Shown here piece after piece: positions 15,339 to 24,139 of a stretch of 45,460 nucleotides of DNA. The translations under genes and the position numbers were made by a program. Positions within the stretch are counted from its first letter, which is position 1; every line of letters starts with the position of its first letter. The notes beneath the pieces are model-generated. The model saw only the letters and a program-made list of their open reading frames with translations, did not search any database and had not been told where the DNA came from. This DNA is from a virus, in IMG/VR virus record IMGVR_UViG_3300042090_001199, positions 1-45,460 of that record, one strand, 5' to 3'.

Positions 15339-16168
15339 GTGAGTAGGCCGCCCTCCTGCGCGAGGGTCATCAGCTCATCCGCCTTCACCGTCTGCGGGTC
15401 GCGGTTCTTGATGTAGATGGCATTGGGGTTCGGCGGAAGGTGAGAGAAGCAGTCGACCATATCAGGGTAGTTGATGCCGTAGAAGCCCAGCACCGGGTGC
15501 TTATATGCGGCGGCAATCGACGAGAAGGCAGTGTCCGCAGTGATGTGGAAGGCAGACGACAGCATAAGCTTGGTCGCCTCGAAGATGGACAGATGCGGCG
15601 CATACGCGTTTGCCAGCCTAACATACTCGAACTTGCCGCCAATCTGAACGGGACTATATCCAGCCGCCTTAAGATACACACACAGCTTCTCACACTCGTC
15701 AACCGGCATGGTCTTGTGCAGCTGCCCCGCGCTTGGAAACAGCGAAAGAGTAATGGTCTTCTTGTGGCCTTCTGAAAGCGGGAACCATTGGACAAGCTCG
15801 TAGGACGTGTCATCAGGAACCTTGAGGCCAAACCTGATGCAGTTCTCCTCTCCATATGTGCGGTAGTTGTACCAGTCGGGGCGGGAGTGGGGCGGCATGG
15901 CATTAAACACCCTGTCGAAGCCACGGAAGTACATGTACTCCCTATCCAGCTTGGTGGGCCAGTTGTCGTAGCCGTCCCAGATGTGAAAGTCGTTGATGTG
16001 CTTGTTGCAGAAGAAGAGGGGCAACGCGTCGCGGTACTTCTCGGCAATGCCGAAGGTGAGCCGGGCATCAGGGAACTGTTGCTTGAATGCGCGGGCAGCC
16101 ACGGTAGCAATCACAAGATCGCCTAGTTGCCCTTGTTGGAACCCTATTGCGTTGGTGATCATGGTCAT
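15335..16168 (-). CDS. GT9-like (heptosyltransferase-fold) glycosyltransferase
   Basis: The 277-residue protein has the GT9 opening GFQQGQLGDLVIATVAARAF with FPDARLTFGI (G-x-LGD-x4-P-type loop). The C-terminal donor site is AFHITADTAFSSIAAAY, followed by PVLGFYG, which corresponds to the D-T-G-x2-H-L-A-x-A-x-G region of ADP-heptose transferases. The His is replaced by Ser here, so the substrate may differ. It is shorter than bacterial WaaC/WaaF (about 320-350). It sits in an unbroken ATGA-coupled run with methyltransferases and the ColD-like gene. Confidence 0.78.
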   Translation of the reverse strand: MTMITNAIGFQQGQLGDLVIATVAARAFKQQFPDARLTFGIAEKYRDALPLFFCNKHINDFHIWDGYDNWPTKLDREYMYFRGFDRVFNAMPPHSRPDWYNYRTYGEENCIRFGLKVPDDTSYELVQWFPLSEGHKKTITLSLFPSAGQLHKTMPVDECEKLCVYLKAAGYSPVQIGGKFEYVRLANAYAPHLSIFEATKLMLSSAFHITADTAFSSIAAAYKHPVLGFYGINYPDMVDCFSHLPPNPNAIYIKNRDPQTVKADELMTLAQEGGLLT

Positions 16169-17463
16169 ACGTGATCAACCACCTCTACCTTTGGTAACGG
16201 AAAGATGAACTTAACCCCTGTCTTATTGATCGTATCAGCCTCCCTCTTGAGTATCTCATCCTTGAAGTGCCACGGGCCGACTAGCACGTAATTGGGGCTC
16301 ATCCGGCGTCCGTCCTCTTCGCTGATCATCTTGATCCCGGTCCCCAGCGTCTTGCCGCCGACCTTCTCGGGAGAACGCTCCCAAGCGTATGGGATCGTGT
16401 TGTGGTCGAGCCCGCAATACTGGATCAACGTGTTCGCCTTGGTGGACGCGCCGTAGAGATGGATCGTTTCGCCACGGTTCTTGATCTCTTCGATCAGCCG
16501 CAATAGGTCATGCTTTTGCAAGGTCACCTTGCTCTTGAACAGGTCGTAAGGCTTGTCAGTATCCAGCTCCAGATCGAACTCCTGAACCCTAATGCGGTTG
16601 AGTGCATCAAGATCTTTCTGCTTGTCATGACTAAAATCATCGTTGTGTACCACCACACACCGAATCGATCCACCGTTGGTGTCATTCAATGTCGCTTTGA
16701 TACAGCGCATGCCGCCGCGTCTGAACACCTCTTCCAGTGTTGCGAGACTGTAATAGAGCAGGTGTTCGTGTACAATGGTGTCGTAGGAGACCTGACGAAG
16801 GGTGGCGGGCAGATAGGCCACCTCGACTATCCAAACACCATTGGGGCTAAGCTGGTTTTTGATTGCGCGTACAAACGCAACAGGATCTTCGACGTCATAA
16901 AACATTGCTATAGAAGTAATGATACCAAAACAATCTTTTCCGTGCGGTGTAGGATTTAACTGAGATGATGGAAAAACGTCATTGATGATTTCAATTTCCT
17001 TTCCCGGTTTGTAAGCGGGATATTTAACACCTGTCTTTCTTGCGATATCAGATGGATCAATTCCAACGCGTCGGATCGACCCCGAATCGGAGTAAAAATT
17101 TAACAACGTGCCGTCGTTGGATGCAATATCAAGTACCCGGGTAACGCACGGCATATAATCTTTGCCTTCCTCTACAATCTCCTTCAAATGATCCCTCATC
17201 GTCTTCGAGATGGCCGACTGGTACCAGTAGTTGGAGTAAAGTACCTGCGGGGGCACAGACACGGAAGTCTGCACCAATCCACAAGCGCCCTCCTGCTTGC
17301 TCACGTCACAACGGACCAGCTTGGTCGGTATCTTGCGGGTTGTCGGCGGCGTCATGCCATCCTTGACGAAGCTGCCCTGTAGATACTGGTCGCCCAGATC
17401 GATGACGTCGGTCAGGTGAGGATTGCCGCAAATCCGGCAGGTCTGTCTGTGTTTGAGATTCAT
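16165..17463 (-). CDS. NDP-sugar C-methyltransferase
   Basis: The start is chosen at ATG 17463 (432 residues) because CAGGAGAG lies about 9 bases upstream and the longer frame overlaps the neighbour's coding sequence. The N-terminal zinc domain has C9, C12, C52 and C61 (CRICGN, IDLGDQYLQGSF). The SAM site is DIASNDGTLL (112-121) with GIDPS. VHEHLLYYS matches the catalytic HEH-type segment, and the C-terminal domain begins near IHLYGASTKANTLIQY. This is the three-domain architecture of TylC3/NovU/EvaC-type enzymes that methylate a carbon next to a keto group of NDP-4-keto-deoxysugars. Gmd or ColD-like products are plausible substrates. Confidence 0.87.
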   Translation of the reverse strand: MNLKHRQTCRICGNPHLTDVIDLGDQYLQGSFVKDGMTPPTTRKIPTKLVRCDVSKQEGACGLVQTSVSVPPQVLYSNYWYQSAISKTMRDHLKEIVEEGKDYMPCVTRVLDIASNDGTLLNFYSDSGSIRRVGIDPSDIARKTGVKYPAYKPGKEIEIINDVFPSSQLNPTPHGKDCFGIITSIAMFYDVEDPVAFVRAIKNQLSPNGVWIVEVAYLPATLRQVSYDTIVHEHLLYYSLATLEEVFRRGGMRCIKATLNDTNGGSIRCVVVHNDDFSHDKQKDLDALNRIRVQEFDLELDTDKPYDLFKSKVTLQKHDLLRLIEEIKNRGETIHLYGASTKANTLIQYCGLDHNTIPYAWERSPEKVGGKTLGTGIKMISEEDGRRMSPNYVLVGPWHFKDEILKREADTINKTGVKFIFPLPKVEVVDHV

Positions 17464-17464
17464 A

Positions 17465-18085
17465 TCATGCTCTCCTGAGCACCCACGATGAATGAGTCGT
17501 GCCAATAAGGAGGTTGTTCTCCTGTGCAAACTGGGTTACAGCCCGCCGCACCTGCTCTCCAGAGAACCAGTCGTGTCCCGCAAACAGACCGTCGTCCCTC
17601 ATCTTAGGGTACCATGCCCGCATGTCGGCAAGAACATTGTCATAGGAGTGCCCCGCATCGATAAAGCAGAATTTGATTGACTTGTCGGCAAAGAGTGCGG
17701 CCATCTCTGCGGACTTCCCGACAAGAGCGGCGGTCAACAAGCGGTCACGTCCATTGTGGGCGAGATTCTTGTAGAACTCGGCCAGCATGCATCGCGGGCC
17801 ATGATCCTCAATCCACTTGCGGCTGGTAAGACCGGATGCGTTCATCACCATATCAAGCGAATGGCCGCCATCCCTGCACATCTCATCGATGTCAAACAGG
17901 TCCACGGCGTACAGCTTGATCTTCTTGTTGGACAGTTTGACCCGATCAATCATCGCGGCAATCGACTCGCCCACGAACGATCCCACCTCGACAAAGACAT
18001 CCCCATCCTTGGCTATGTCTACCGCGTGCTGTTGGACATCTTCAAAGTCGGATACTGGATTATCGAGTCCCTTTTCGAACCACAT
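17465..18085 (-). CDS. Class I SAM-dependent methyltransferase (Methyltransf_24-like)
   Basis: The start is set at ATG 18085 (206 residues) because AAGGAG lies 8 bases upstream and the codon forms a TGATG junction with the upstream stop. The SAM loop is VFVEVGSFVGESIAAM (30-45), an acidic strand end is YAVDLFD, and the metal-type motif FIDAGHSYDNVLADMRAWYP is at about 146-165, followed by GLFAGHDW. This matches the cephalosporin-hydroxylase/macrocin O-methyltransferase-like group often found in glycan gene clusters. It probably O-methylates a sugar; the acceptor is unknown. Confidence 0.8.
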   Translation of the reverse strand: MWFEKGLDNPVSDFEDVQQHAVDIAKDGDVFVEVGSFVGESIAAMIDRVKLSNKKIKLYAVDLFDIDEMCRDGGHSLDMVMNASGLTSRKWIEDHGPRCMLAEFYKNLAHNGRDRLLTAALVGKSAEMAALFADKSIKFCFIDAGHSYDNVLADMRAWYPKMRDDGLFAGHDWFSGEQVRRAVTQFAQENNLLIGTTHSSWVLRRA

Positions 18086-18681
18086 CAGAGAAGCTCCTTG
18101 AGATTGGTGACAATACACACCGCATTGGCATTGTTGAAATACCCGGCTGGAATCGGACGATCACTGTGTCCAAACGGAACATTGAAATCCAATGGATCGC
18201 CTTTCACGTATTCGTTTTTCCAGTTGATGCGCCGCATGATCAGATGTTGTATCTCAGGGTGTGACTTCATGTAAGCATCAAGGAATGGATTATATCCGAG
18301 TCCCCATGTTATAAGGTAACTTGATGCATTTGTCAAGACTTTATTGAGGAAGGTGATCGAATCTTGGTCAGATCCATTGCCATATTCCTTGGTCATCATG
18401 TGCTCGATGGTGGAAATGGAGAGTACATTACGACCTGCATAGTCGATGTCTAACGCGTTAAGCTTCTTGGACTTGGGATGAAGATCCGCAAGATCTGCAA
18501 TCTCGTGATTCTCCCTACCATAATAGGGTATTACCGCTCCTACTTCCAGCGTGGTGTCACCGAACTTATCGAGGAACCAGCGGCCAATGGCCACCTCTAT
18601 ACTACGCTCATTCTGGTATGCCTCGTTAAAGAACTCGCGAGCATAACGCAATCTGATATCATTGATCTGGAACTGGTTCAT
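18085..18681 (-). CDS. Methyltransferase-like protein of the glycan operon
   Basis: The 198-residue protein has a Rossmann-like pattern. TTLEVGAVIPYYG (about 43-55) stands where the SAM loop would be, LNALDIDY is an acidic strand end, and NVLSISTIEHMM recalls the post-motif strand of class I methyltransferases. The canonical GxGxG is not present, so this is a weak family call. It overlaps the upstream gene by 23 bases and the downstream methyltransferase by TGATG. Confidence 0.5.
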   Translation of the reverse strand: MNQFQINDIRLRYAREFFNEAYQNERSIEVAIGRWFLDKFGDTTLEVGAVIPYYGRENHEIADLADLHPKSKKLNALDIDYAGRNVLSISTIEHMMTKEYGNGSDQDSITFLNKVLTNASSYLITWGLGYNPFLDAYMKSHPEIQHLIMRRINWKNEYVKGDPLDFNVPFGHSDRPIPAGYFNNANAVCIVTNLKELL

Positions 18682-19351
18682 AAGGAGTAAAAGAGTAGAC
18701 CGTTTGAGGATTGAATGCCAAGAATCGGTAAGGATGGGCGCTGAAGAGGCGCATCATGTTGCTGATAGCCTGCTCACTAGATATGGATTGAAGCTGTGCG
18801 GCATTGTCCACGGCAAGCTTGGAGGCTATCATAAGATCGCGTGTACGTGTGACAATGGGACGAGACGTAAGGGATGGACAAACGATAAATTGTTCTCCAC
18901 CCGCGATCTTTAGAACACTACTCTCAAACGCAACGCTTAAAATAAGAGGGTTGAGAGTAAGCATGCTTACCGATGACGAAAGATGATTGAACAGTTGATC
19001 GGTCTTGATGCGGAATGGGCCGTCCACAAAAAGGGTGTAGGTGCTCTGCAACAGGGAGGGCATGGAAAAGATCTTGAACACGTCCTTCGTGCGCTCAAGT
19101 TGCGGAAACACTCTAGCTTCAAATCCTTCCGTGGCGACCACCGGCTTGATATCGTTGTCATACAGGTAATCAATGATATCCGGCAAAAGCGCCGTTTCCT
19201 TTTCTGGAAGCTTAATATACGCCAAAGGAATGCCGGGGAATGCCCCGCCACACGCCTCCTTGTAGGCATCTATCATCTTCTGGTAGTTGCGCTCTCCGTC
19301 TTTGAGTTGGGAAGAGGCTATGAGGAACACAATGGTCAGGCTGTCGTTCAT
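18659..19351 (-). CDS. Unknown 230-residue protein in glycan operon
   Basis: Not recognised. It starts with a hydrophobic strand (LTIVFLIASSQ) and shows alternating strand/helix composition (KPVVATEGFEARVFPQLERT, TYTLFVDGPFRIK) that could be an alpha/beta Rossmann-type fold. No nucleotide-sugar DxD is obvious. Its stop overlaps the next gene by 23 bases, and its start is one base behind a stop codon. Confidence 0.7.
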   Translation of the reverse strand: MNDSLTIVFLIASSQLKDGERNYQKMIDAYKEACGGAFPGIPLAYIKLPEKETALLPDIIDYLYDNDIKPVVATEGFEARVFPQLERTKDVFKIFSMPSLLQSTYTLFVDGPFRIKTDQLFNHLSSSVSMLTLNPLILSVAFESSVLKIAGGEQFIVCPSLTSRPIVTRTRDLMIASKLAVDNAAQLQSISSEQAISNMMRLFSAHPYRFLAFNPQTVYSFTPYEPVPDQ

Positions 19352-19352
19352 G

Positions 19353-20096
19353 TTAGGAGATTTCGTTTACCGTATGAGCCACCTCAAGGTTGGTATCCCA
19401 GTATATCTGATCATAGCCAGCCTTGCGGAAGTTCTCGCATATCACCACGGGATCACAGTCGGGAATGCCAAGACGCGGATTGACACCGCCAAACCCAATG
19501 CCTTTCTTGATGGGCTCGGCGCTGTATAGGGCGAAGCAGTTAAACACCGCCCACATCGGCTCAAAACCGCCGGTCTGACCGTCTTCATCCTTCCAATCCG
19601 TCTGGTTGGGTCCCTTGCGTGTGCCCCAGCTGTCGTAGATGTTGTTGGGGCCGGGACGGTCGGCGTGAACGCTCTTGGGAGTGAACACGTCAAGCTTCTT
19701 GCCGTAGTACTTCTCGTGATGGATGATCTTGTCGGCCACGTCGAGGGTATAGGTCACGTCGGCTTCCACAAACAGCACGTGGGACACATCCCTAAGAAAT
19801 GGGAACTGAAATATGCAGCGATTGCGACACTGGGCCAGCAGCTCTACCCTTAACGGGCTCTTGCCGCCGACGAAGCATGGGGCGTTCAGCTTGGTCGAGG
19901 CAATCACATAGTTGGATAGAAACGACCAGTCGTAGGCCGCTATCTTGGCAAAGGAGCCATCCGTGGAATCGTTCTCGAATACAGAGAGAGAGATGCTGTC
20001 GTCCTTGAATGAGGTGGCGATCTCCTTGATCTGGGCATGCCACGTGTCTAGGAATTTGGCTTCGTTACGGATGATGGAGCAGATGAGAACGTTCAT
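19353..20096 (-). CDS. Glycosyltransferase resembling CAP59/CMT1-type mannosyltransferases
   Basis: The 247-residue protein opens ICSIIRNEAKFL, has SVFENDSTDGSFAKI (38-52), then AQCRNRCI and the acidic VLFVEADVTYTLD (about 108-120). The sequence of ENDSTD, an Arg-rich helix and xxxDxD-like acidic strand is the pattern of the fungal CAP59/CMT1 alpha-1,3-mannosyltransferase family. This family also occurs in bacterial and viral glycan loci. The sugar donor may be GDP-mannose, consistent with gmd nearby. Family assignment is by pattern. Confidence 0.68.
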   Translation of the reverse strand: MNVLICSIIRNEAKFLDTWHAQIKEIATSFKDDSISLSVFENDSTDGSFAKIAAYDWSFLSNYVIASTKLNAPCFVGGKSPLRVELLAQCRNRCIFQFPFLRDVSHVLFVEADVTYTLDVADKIIHHEKYYGKKLDVFTPKSVHADRPGPNNIYDSWGTRKGPNQTDWKDEDGQTGGFEPMWAVFNCFALYSAEPIKKGIGFGGVNPRLGIPDCDPVVICENFRKAGYDQIYWDTNLEVAHTVNEIS

Positions 20097-20098
20097 GG

Positions 20099-20911
20099 TT
20101 AGATGGTGACCAAGCGATGCTTATCAAGCTTGACAGGCTCCTTAGGAAACACAGAATAGACCTCCCGCACCGGCTCGTCCTTCCACGCATAGGGGAAGTA
20201 AAGGATGCGGTTATGCTGATAATGCCATGCGTTCGGCGGAATGAAGAGTCGGCATTCACCCCCGACTGCCAACATCATGTGGTGGTCTCCGCTGTCTGTG
20301 CCCACGTACTTGCCAATCACCTTATAGCACGCCGCCAGCTGCCGGATGCTTAGGTCTGGCAGGGATGTGACCATGATATCGTAGAAATCATCGTGGTTGT
20401 TATAGATGTTGGTCTGGATCGTCTTGGTGCCGAAGCTCAACACGGTATGCCCGGCATTCTTGAGAGCGCCAATGATGTCCACACCCAGCTTGGTGGGCAG
20501 ACGGCGGTAATTGCAGATGTCGTCAAACGGCTTGTCCAGCCGGGCGGCGGCTGTCGTATGATTGAAGGCCACCGGGTTCTTGTAGTCCTTCAGAAAGTCG
20601 CGAGCCCACGTTACTTCATCTTCCGTTACGTCAATTGACGGAATGGCATTGCGGTCGGTTACGCCGTAGTGATTGAGGATGCGCTGGGAGAAACAGACAT
20701 CGTCGGCGGACTCGGGTGTGTTGGGAATCGGCCCAGTGGTGAACTGGACCTCGGCCATCCCCTGATAGACAGCGGCAAACAGACGCGTGTGCGGGGCATC
20801 GGGGGCAATCACAAGGGGATTTTCCGCCGCTTTGGCCCGCAAGATGGGAGTGAGGGAAAGCCAGTCGCCGAGAGACCCGGCGGTGTTGGTGATGGTGAAG
20901 CGTTCGCTCAC
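20099..20911 (-). CDS. GT9-like glycosyltransferase
   Basis: The 270-residue protein starts at GTG 20911, overlapping the small upstream gene (GTGA). It has NTAGSLGDWLSLTPILRAKA (N-terminal GT9 loop) and VIGKYVGTDSGDHHMMLAVGG (C-terminal donor site with D-S-G-x-H-H). It is clearly of the heptosyltransferase fold, but smaller than bacterial members. The donor is unknown. Two further GT9-like genes lie in this window. Confidence 0.78.
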   Translation of the reverse strand: MSERFTITNTAGSLGDWLSLTPILRAKAAENPLVIAPDAPHTRLFAAVYQGMAEVQFTTGPIPNTPESADDVCFSQRILNHYGVTDRNAIPSIDVTEDEVTWARDFLKDYKNPVAFNHTTAAARLDKPFDDICNYRRLPTKLGVDIIGALKNAGHTVLSFGTKTIQTNIYNNHDDFYDIMVTSLPDLSIRQLAACYKVIGKYVGTDSGDHHMMLAVGGECRLFIPPNAWHYQHNRILYFPYAWKDEPVREVYSVFPKEPVKLDKHRLVTI

Positions 20912-21096
20912 GAACGAGAACCCTTCACGCCGACTAGCTCACGCAGAGACCTGAGAGCTTGATTGTGCTTCCAATGTGCATCACCATCGATGGACCAGTC
21001 GGTGAATTGGAGCAGGCCGACCAGTTCCGTGATGATAGGCTCTGGCTTTTGAGCGGTGAGGTGGGCTTTTACAGGGCGGTTGTGGTTGTTTTTCAT
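20908..21096 (-). CDS. Small unknown protein (62 residues)
   Basis: The ATG at 21096 forms ATGA with the upstream stop; the longer frame is therefore not used. The protein is basic at both ends with an amphipathic middle (ITELVGLLQFTDWS, WKHNQALRSLRELVG). Not recognised; it may be an adaptor of the neighbouring transferases. Confidence 0.6.
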   Translation of the reverse strand: MKNNHNRPVKAHLTAQKPEPIITELVGLLQFTDWSIDGDAHWKHNQALRSLRELVGVKGSRS

Positions 21097-21830
21097 AGGT
21101 TCAGGGTCTTGCGGACATTGAGGTAATCGGGAACGCCGAGATGGTAGCTTTCCGCGTAGTCTGGAAGCCACACAAGGTGCTTGTATTCGGTGCGTGAGAA
21201 CCCGGCCAGCATGACACGCCACAGCATCTCAGACTGAAGATGCTTGACCTTGTCCCAGTTGTCTTCGATGGCTTTATGGAGGAGGTAGTAATCACGGGAA
21301 CGCAACATCATGGGTTGGAAATCGGTGTAAGGACTCCAGAAGCAGTTGGCCTCGTCACGGAGATGAGGCACGCCGCCATCATAGTCAGCGCGACGAATGA
21401 AGCGGAAAGTCAAAGTATCGGGAGACGCGTCGATCCTTAGGCTCATGTGGTAAAGACACGCCTCAAGAGAATCCTTGTGGCAAACGAATGGTGAATCATC
21501 CTCCAGAAGCAGTACATGCGGGTTCTTGTACAGAGACCATTCCGTGGACATGCGTCGTTGGTCTTCGAGATACGCCCACTGATGAGAGGTGCCGCGTTCC
21601 CACGAGCCAACGGTCAAGATCGTCTTGAAGCCACGATCCACAAGGTTCTTCTCCATCACAGAGGCCACCCCAGTCTCATCTGGTGATACCTTGATGTGTG
21701 CCACTTTCACGGAAAATGAGGTGAGCGGTATCTGCCGGTCAAGATGGTTGAGCGTGTCAAGATACATGCCCTTGTGGCCATAATGTCCCTTGGTGGACGT
21801 GAAGAACATGAGGGAAATAGGGATGTTCAT
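21093..21830 (-). CDS. GT-A-like glycosyltransferase
   Basis: The start is ATG 21830 (ATGA overlap), giving 245 residues. The acidic strand HVLLLEDDSPFV (D111, D112) resembles the GT-A metal/nucleotide-sugar site, as in GT25-like enzymes (xLEDD). The region is preceded by a long helix with WAYLEDQRRMSTEW and followed by an FRFIRRADYDGG segment. Substrates are unknown. It is one of a group of neighbouring, mutually dissimilar transferase-like proteins. Confidence 0.58.
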   Translation of the reverse strand: MNIPISLMFFTSTKGHYGHKGMYLDTLNHLDRQIPLTSFSVKVAHIKVSPDETGVASVMEKNLVDRGFKTILTVGSWERGTSHQWAYLEDQRRMSTEWSLYKNPHVLLLEDDSPFVCHKDSLEACLYHMSLRIDASPDTLTFRFIRRADYDGGVPHLRDEANCFWSPYTDFQPMMLRSRDYYLLHKAIEDNWDKVKHLQSEMLWRVMLAGFSRTEYKHLVWLPDYAESYHLGVPDYLNVRKTLNL

Positions 21831-22705
21831 GGCACGGGTACAATAGGTGGTGTAGGTAGAGCGAGTGGTTTCATATCCTCGGGTTTGTGCGAGTGTATAA
21901 CTGACGTGTCGCCCTTCACAAGGTACCAGTATGCATCGCTCCAAACCTTGTCGCTTTGTATGAGGTCAATTAACTCCTGAGTAAGCGGCTGGGACATGAA
22001 AGCAACTGCCCCTTCCACCGTTCGTGGAAATCCTGCCCTCTTCATCTGGGTAAGAAACCACAAACGCTTGGCTTCACGCTTGGGGAATATCTCGGTTGGC
22101 GTGCCGCCTTTGTGGTGATCAAGACCAAGCAGAGCGTGATTAGACCCGGCTGGATAAGTGAAATAACGGAGGTAGTGAGTTACCCACTCCATAGAATCCC
22201 TCACATCGTTCCTCACGTTCCAGAAACTTTCCTTGGCCAGCTCCATGTTCACGGCATTGCCGTCAAGCTGTGTCGCATACCAGTGCGGGCTGCCACGGAA
22301 CTCCAGCTGATCGTTGTAACGGAAGACCAGACCCTTGCCATAGTTGGCCACCATCGCGACATTGTTCTCATCCATCCACTTGGTCAGGTTGGGCAGATCA
22401 GCACAGAACGCTGGGGACAGGCGTTCGAGAGTGTCGAGGTAAACGAAATGGTCTCCATCCTCCATGGGACCTTGCCAGAGGAAGTGATTCATCGAATACG
22501 AATGCCTTTGACACCATGTGGCATACACCACACATCCACACCCCTTCTGTACATCGAGATAAGCAGCGCCCTTGTCGTTGTCCAATATGGAGCCATGGAA
22601 TGTGAAGCACAGCCCGTCGAAGTACTGGCGAATCGGATCGATCATTGCCGACAGATTGTCGAAATTGCCGGTCGTCGTCATCCCGCATAGATAGAGCTTA
22701 CTCAT
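21827..22705 (-). CDS. GT-A-like glycosyltransferase
   Basis: The start is ATG 22705 (ATGA overlap), giving 292 residues. It opens KLYLCGMTTTGNFDNLSAMI and has CQRHSYSMNHFLWQGPMEDG followed by HFVYLDTLERLSP (D91-T-L-E94). The arrangement is that of small GT2-like enzymes in which an R-N-x(n) helix precedes an acidic D-x-x-E strand end. Nothing shows the sugar or acceptor. Confidence 0.58.
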   Translation of the reverse strand: MSKLYLCGMTTTGNFDNLSAMIDPIRQYFDGLCFTFHGSILDNDKGAAYLDVQKGCGCVVYATWCQRHSYSMNHFLWQGPMEDGDHFVYLDTLERLSPAFCADLPNLTKWMDENNVAMVANYGKGLVFRYNDQLEFRGSPHWYATQLDGNAVNMELAKESFWNVRNDVRDSMEWVTHYLRYFTYPAGSNHALLGLDHHKGGTPTEIFPKREAKRLWFLTQMKRAGFPRTVEGAVAFMSQPLTQELIDLIQSDKVWSDAYWYLVKGDTSVIHSHKPEDMKPLALPTPPIVPVP

Positions 22706-22920
22706 AGGGTGTTCTTCAACTTCCTCGCCATGATCTCGGCATATACCTTGGTGGCCTGCTCGCCATAGATGCGGATGATACAACCAGCGGTATAGACATA
22801 TAGAGTATCCTTGATCGACGATCCCTCGTTGGCCGGACGCCAATCCCAGCCGACCAAGGCGTTCCAGCAGAATCCCATGTGATCATCGGGGGAATACCAC
22901 CATTCAGGTTTCTTGCTCAT
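22702..22920 (-). CDS. Small unknown protein (72 residues)
   Basis: ATG 22920 overlaps the upstream stop (ATGA) and its own stop overlaps the next start. It is rich in Trp and Tyr (EWWYSPDDHMGFCWNALVGWDW) with a C-terminal Lys/Arg-rich helix. Not recognised. Coupling to transferases on both sides suggests a partner protein. Confidence 0.62.
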   Translation of the reverse strand: MSKKPEWWYSPDDHMGFCWNALVGWDWRPANEGSSIKDTLYVYTAGCIIRIYGEQATKVYAEIMARKLKNTL

Positions 22921-23780
22921 AGTTGTGATATGGGTACTCCGTCCACAAACCCTGCCACCGGCCACAGCGGTTGCGGCAGTCCATGTTCCTTGGTCTCGCG
23001 GTTGGCAAGCTCCTCGATAGAGGCAGGATGCTTGTTCTGGTCACCACCAGTCGCCTTCTCCCAATACTGCTTCCACCAAATCGACCGGTCGAGTCGGTCG
23101 GCAAGATTAAGGTAGCCCAGATGATAGACCACCGGCATCCCAGCAGCCACATAGGGTCTAAGATCATCAGCCACCGGCTGGTCGCCAACAGGTCGCAACA
23201 AAGGAAGCCACCTTGCCAGCTTACCATCGGTGTCAATCAGTTCGTCCGTGCTGGTCACGTTGTAATCGGGCTTGCCATCAGGCTTGATACCAAAGTGCAC
23301 GGGACCGCGACGGAAGTGTCCAAGGGCATTGCCACGCTTGTGAATGTACCATTTTCCTGCAGCGTCAAGATACTTGTCCAGCGATCCGTACAGGTTGACC
23401 ACGGGAATGTAGTAGGCGTCGATGAATGGGGTGCGCAAGAGGTGTTCGCCAAGATCGATTATCATCTGCTTGTTTCCACCTAACCGTTCATCGAGGTTCT
23501 GCTGGATCAGCAGGTCACCCTTGCAGTTCTGTAAGGCGGCATTCTCGGTCTTGCCATAGGCGAAGCTGTCCGTTTGAAAGTCAAAGTCCGTCCGAATGAT
23601 AGAGACGGGATACCCCTTGGCCGTGGCATAATCAGCGAAGAGCTGGGCTGTGTCATCGTCCCAGCGTGGCACGGCAACCGAGATGTCGTCGGCATAGTAC
23701 GCCCAGTTGTCGAGGGCACCCTTGTAGTCGAAGTGTTTGTCACGGATGGACCAAGCGGTACTGTAAATACTGGTTGTCAT
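22917..23780 (-). CDS. GT-A-like glycosyltransferase
   Basis: The 287-residue protein has a DGD-free but acidic site, GDLLIQQNLDERLGG with D97 and E98, after a long helix. ISVAVPRWDDDTAQLFADYA is upstream. This order (strand, helix with R/K, then xxDE) is GT2-like. The C-terminal half contains RPYVAAGMPVVYHLGYLNLADR, perhaps an acceptor or product-binding segment. ATGA overlaps occur on both sides. Confidence 0.6.
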   Translation of the reverse strand: MTTSIYSTAWSIRDKHFDYKGALDNWAYYADDISVAVPRWDDDTAQLFADYATAKGYPVSIIRTDFDFQTDSFAYGKTENAALQNCKGDLLIQQNLDERLGGNKQMIIDLGEHLLRTPFIDAYYIPVVNLYGSLDKYLDAAGKWYIHKRGNALGHFRRGPVHFGIKPDGKPDYNVTSTDELIDTDGKLARWLPLLRPVGDQPVADDLRPYVAAGMPVVYHLGYLNLADRLDRSIWWKQYWEKATGGDQNKHPASIEELANRETKEHGLPQPLWPVAGFVDGVPISQL

Positions 23781-24139
23781 AATGGTAGCTCTGCCTGTAC
23801 TGGTCCCAGAGCCACGTTCTTGAGTAAAAGCTTAAGACGTGCGCTGTTGGGTCCGCTGATCTTGTAATCCGATTTGCTGGTGCCGGGCTTTCCTTCGTAC
23901 ATGCACTTGAGGTCTTCCGCTATGTCAGTAAGCGGCACACCTTGATCGATCTGTACAATGACGCCATCGTCGTCCATGATTTCCCACCAGCTTGATGCTT
24001 CACGACGCGAACAATCCCAAGTAACTCGGTAGCCTAGCTTGTGAAAAAACGATTCTACGCCATCATCAACTCGTTTTTTATTAGGGAAAATACGATCCAT
24101 GTAATCGGGGGGACATTCACCTGTAATGTAATGTGTCAT
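23777..24139 (-). CDS. Unknown 120-residue protein
   Basis: Start ATG 24139 overlaps the upstream stop (ATGA). Not recognised. It contains WWEIMDDDGVIVQIDQGVPL (a beta-rich middle) and a Lys-rich end. It is operon-embedded between two transferases. Confidence 0.66.
   Translation of the reverse strand: MTHYITGECPPDYMDRIFPNKKRVDDGVESFFHKLGYRVTWDCSRREASSWWEIMDDDGVIVQIDQGVPLTDIAEDLKCMYEGKPGTSKSDYKISGPNSARLKLLLKNVALGPVQAELPL

Noticed and set aside
15385-16110. 241-codon minus-strand frame inside the GT9-like gene
   Set aside because: Ser/Thr/Arg-rich composition typical of a frame-shifted shadow. The GT9-like frame has motifs and coupled ends.
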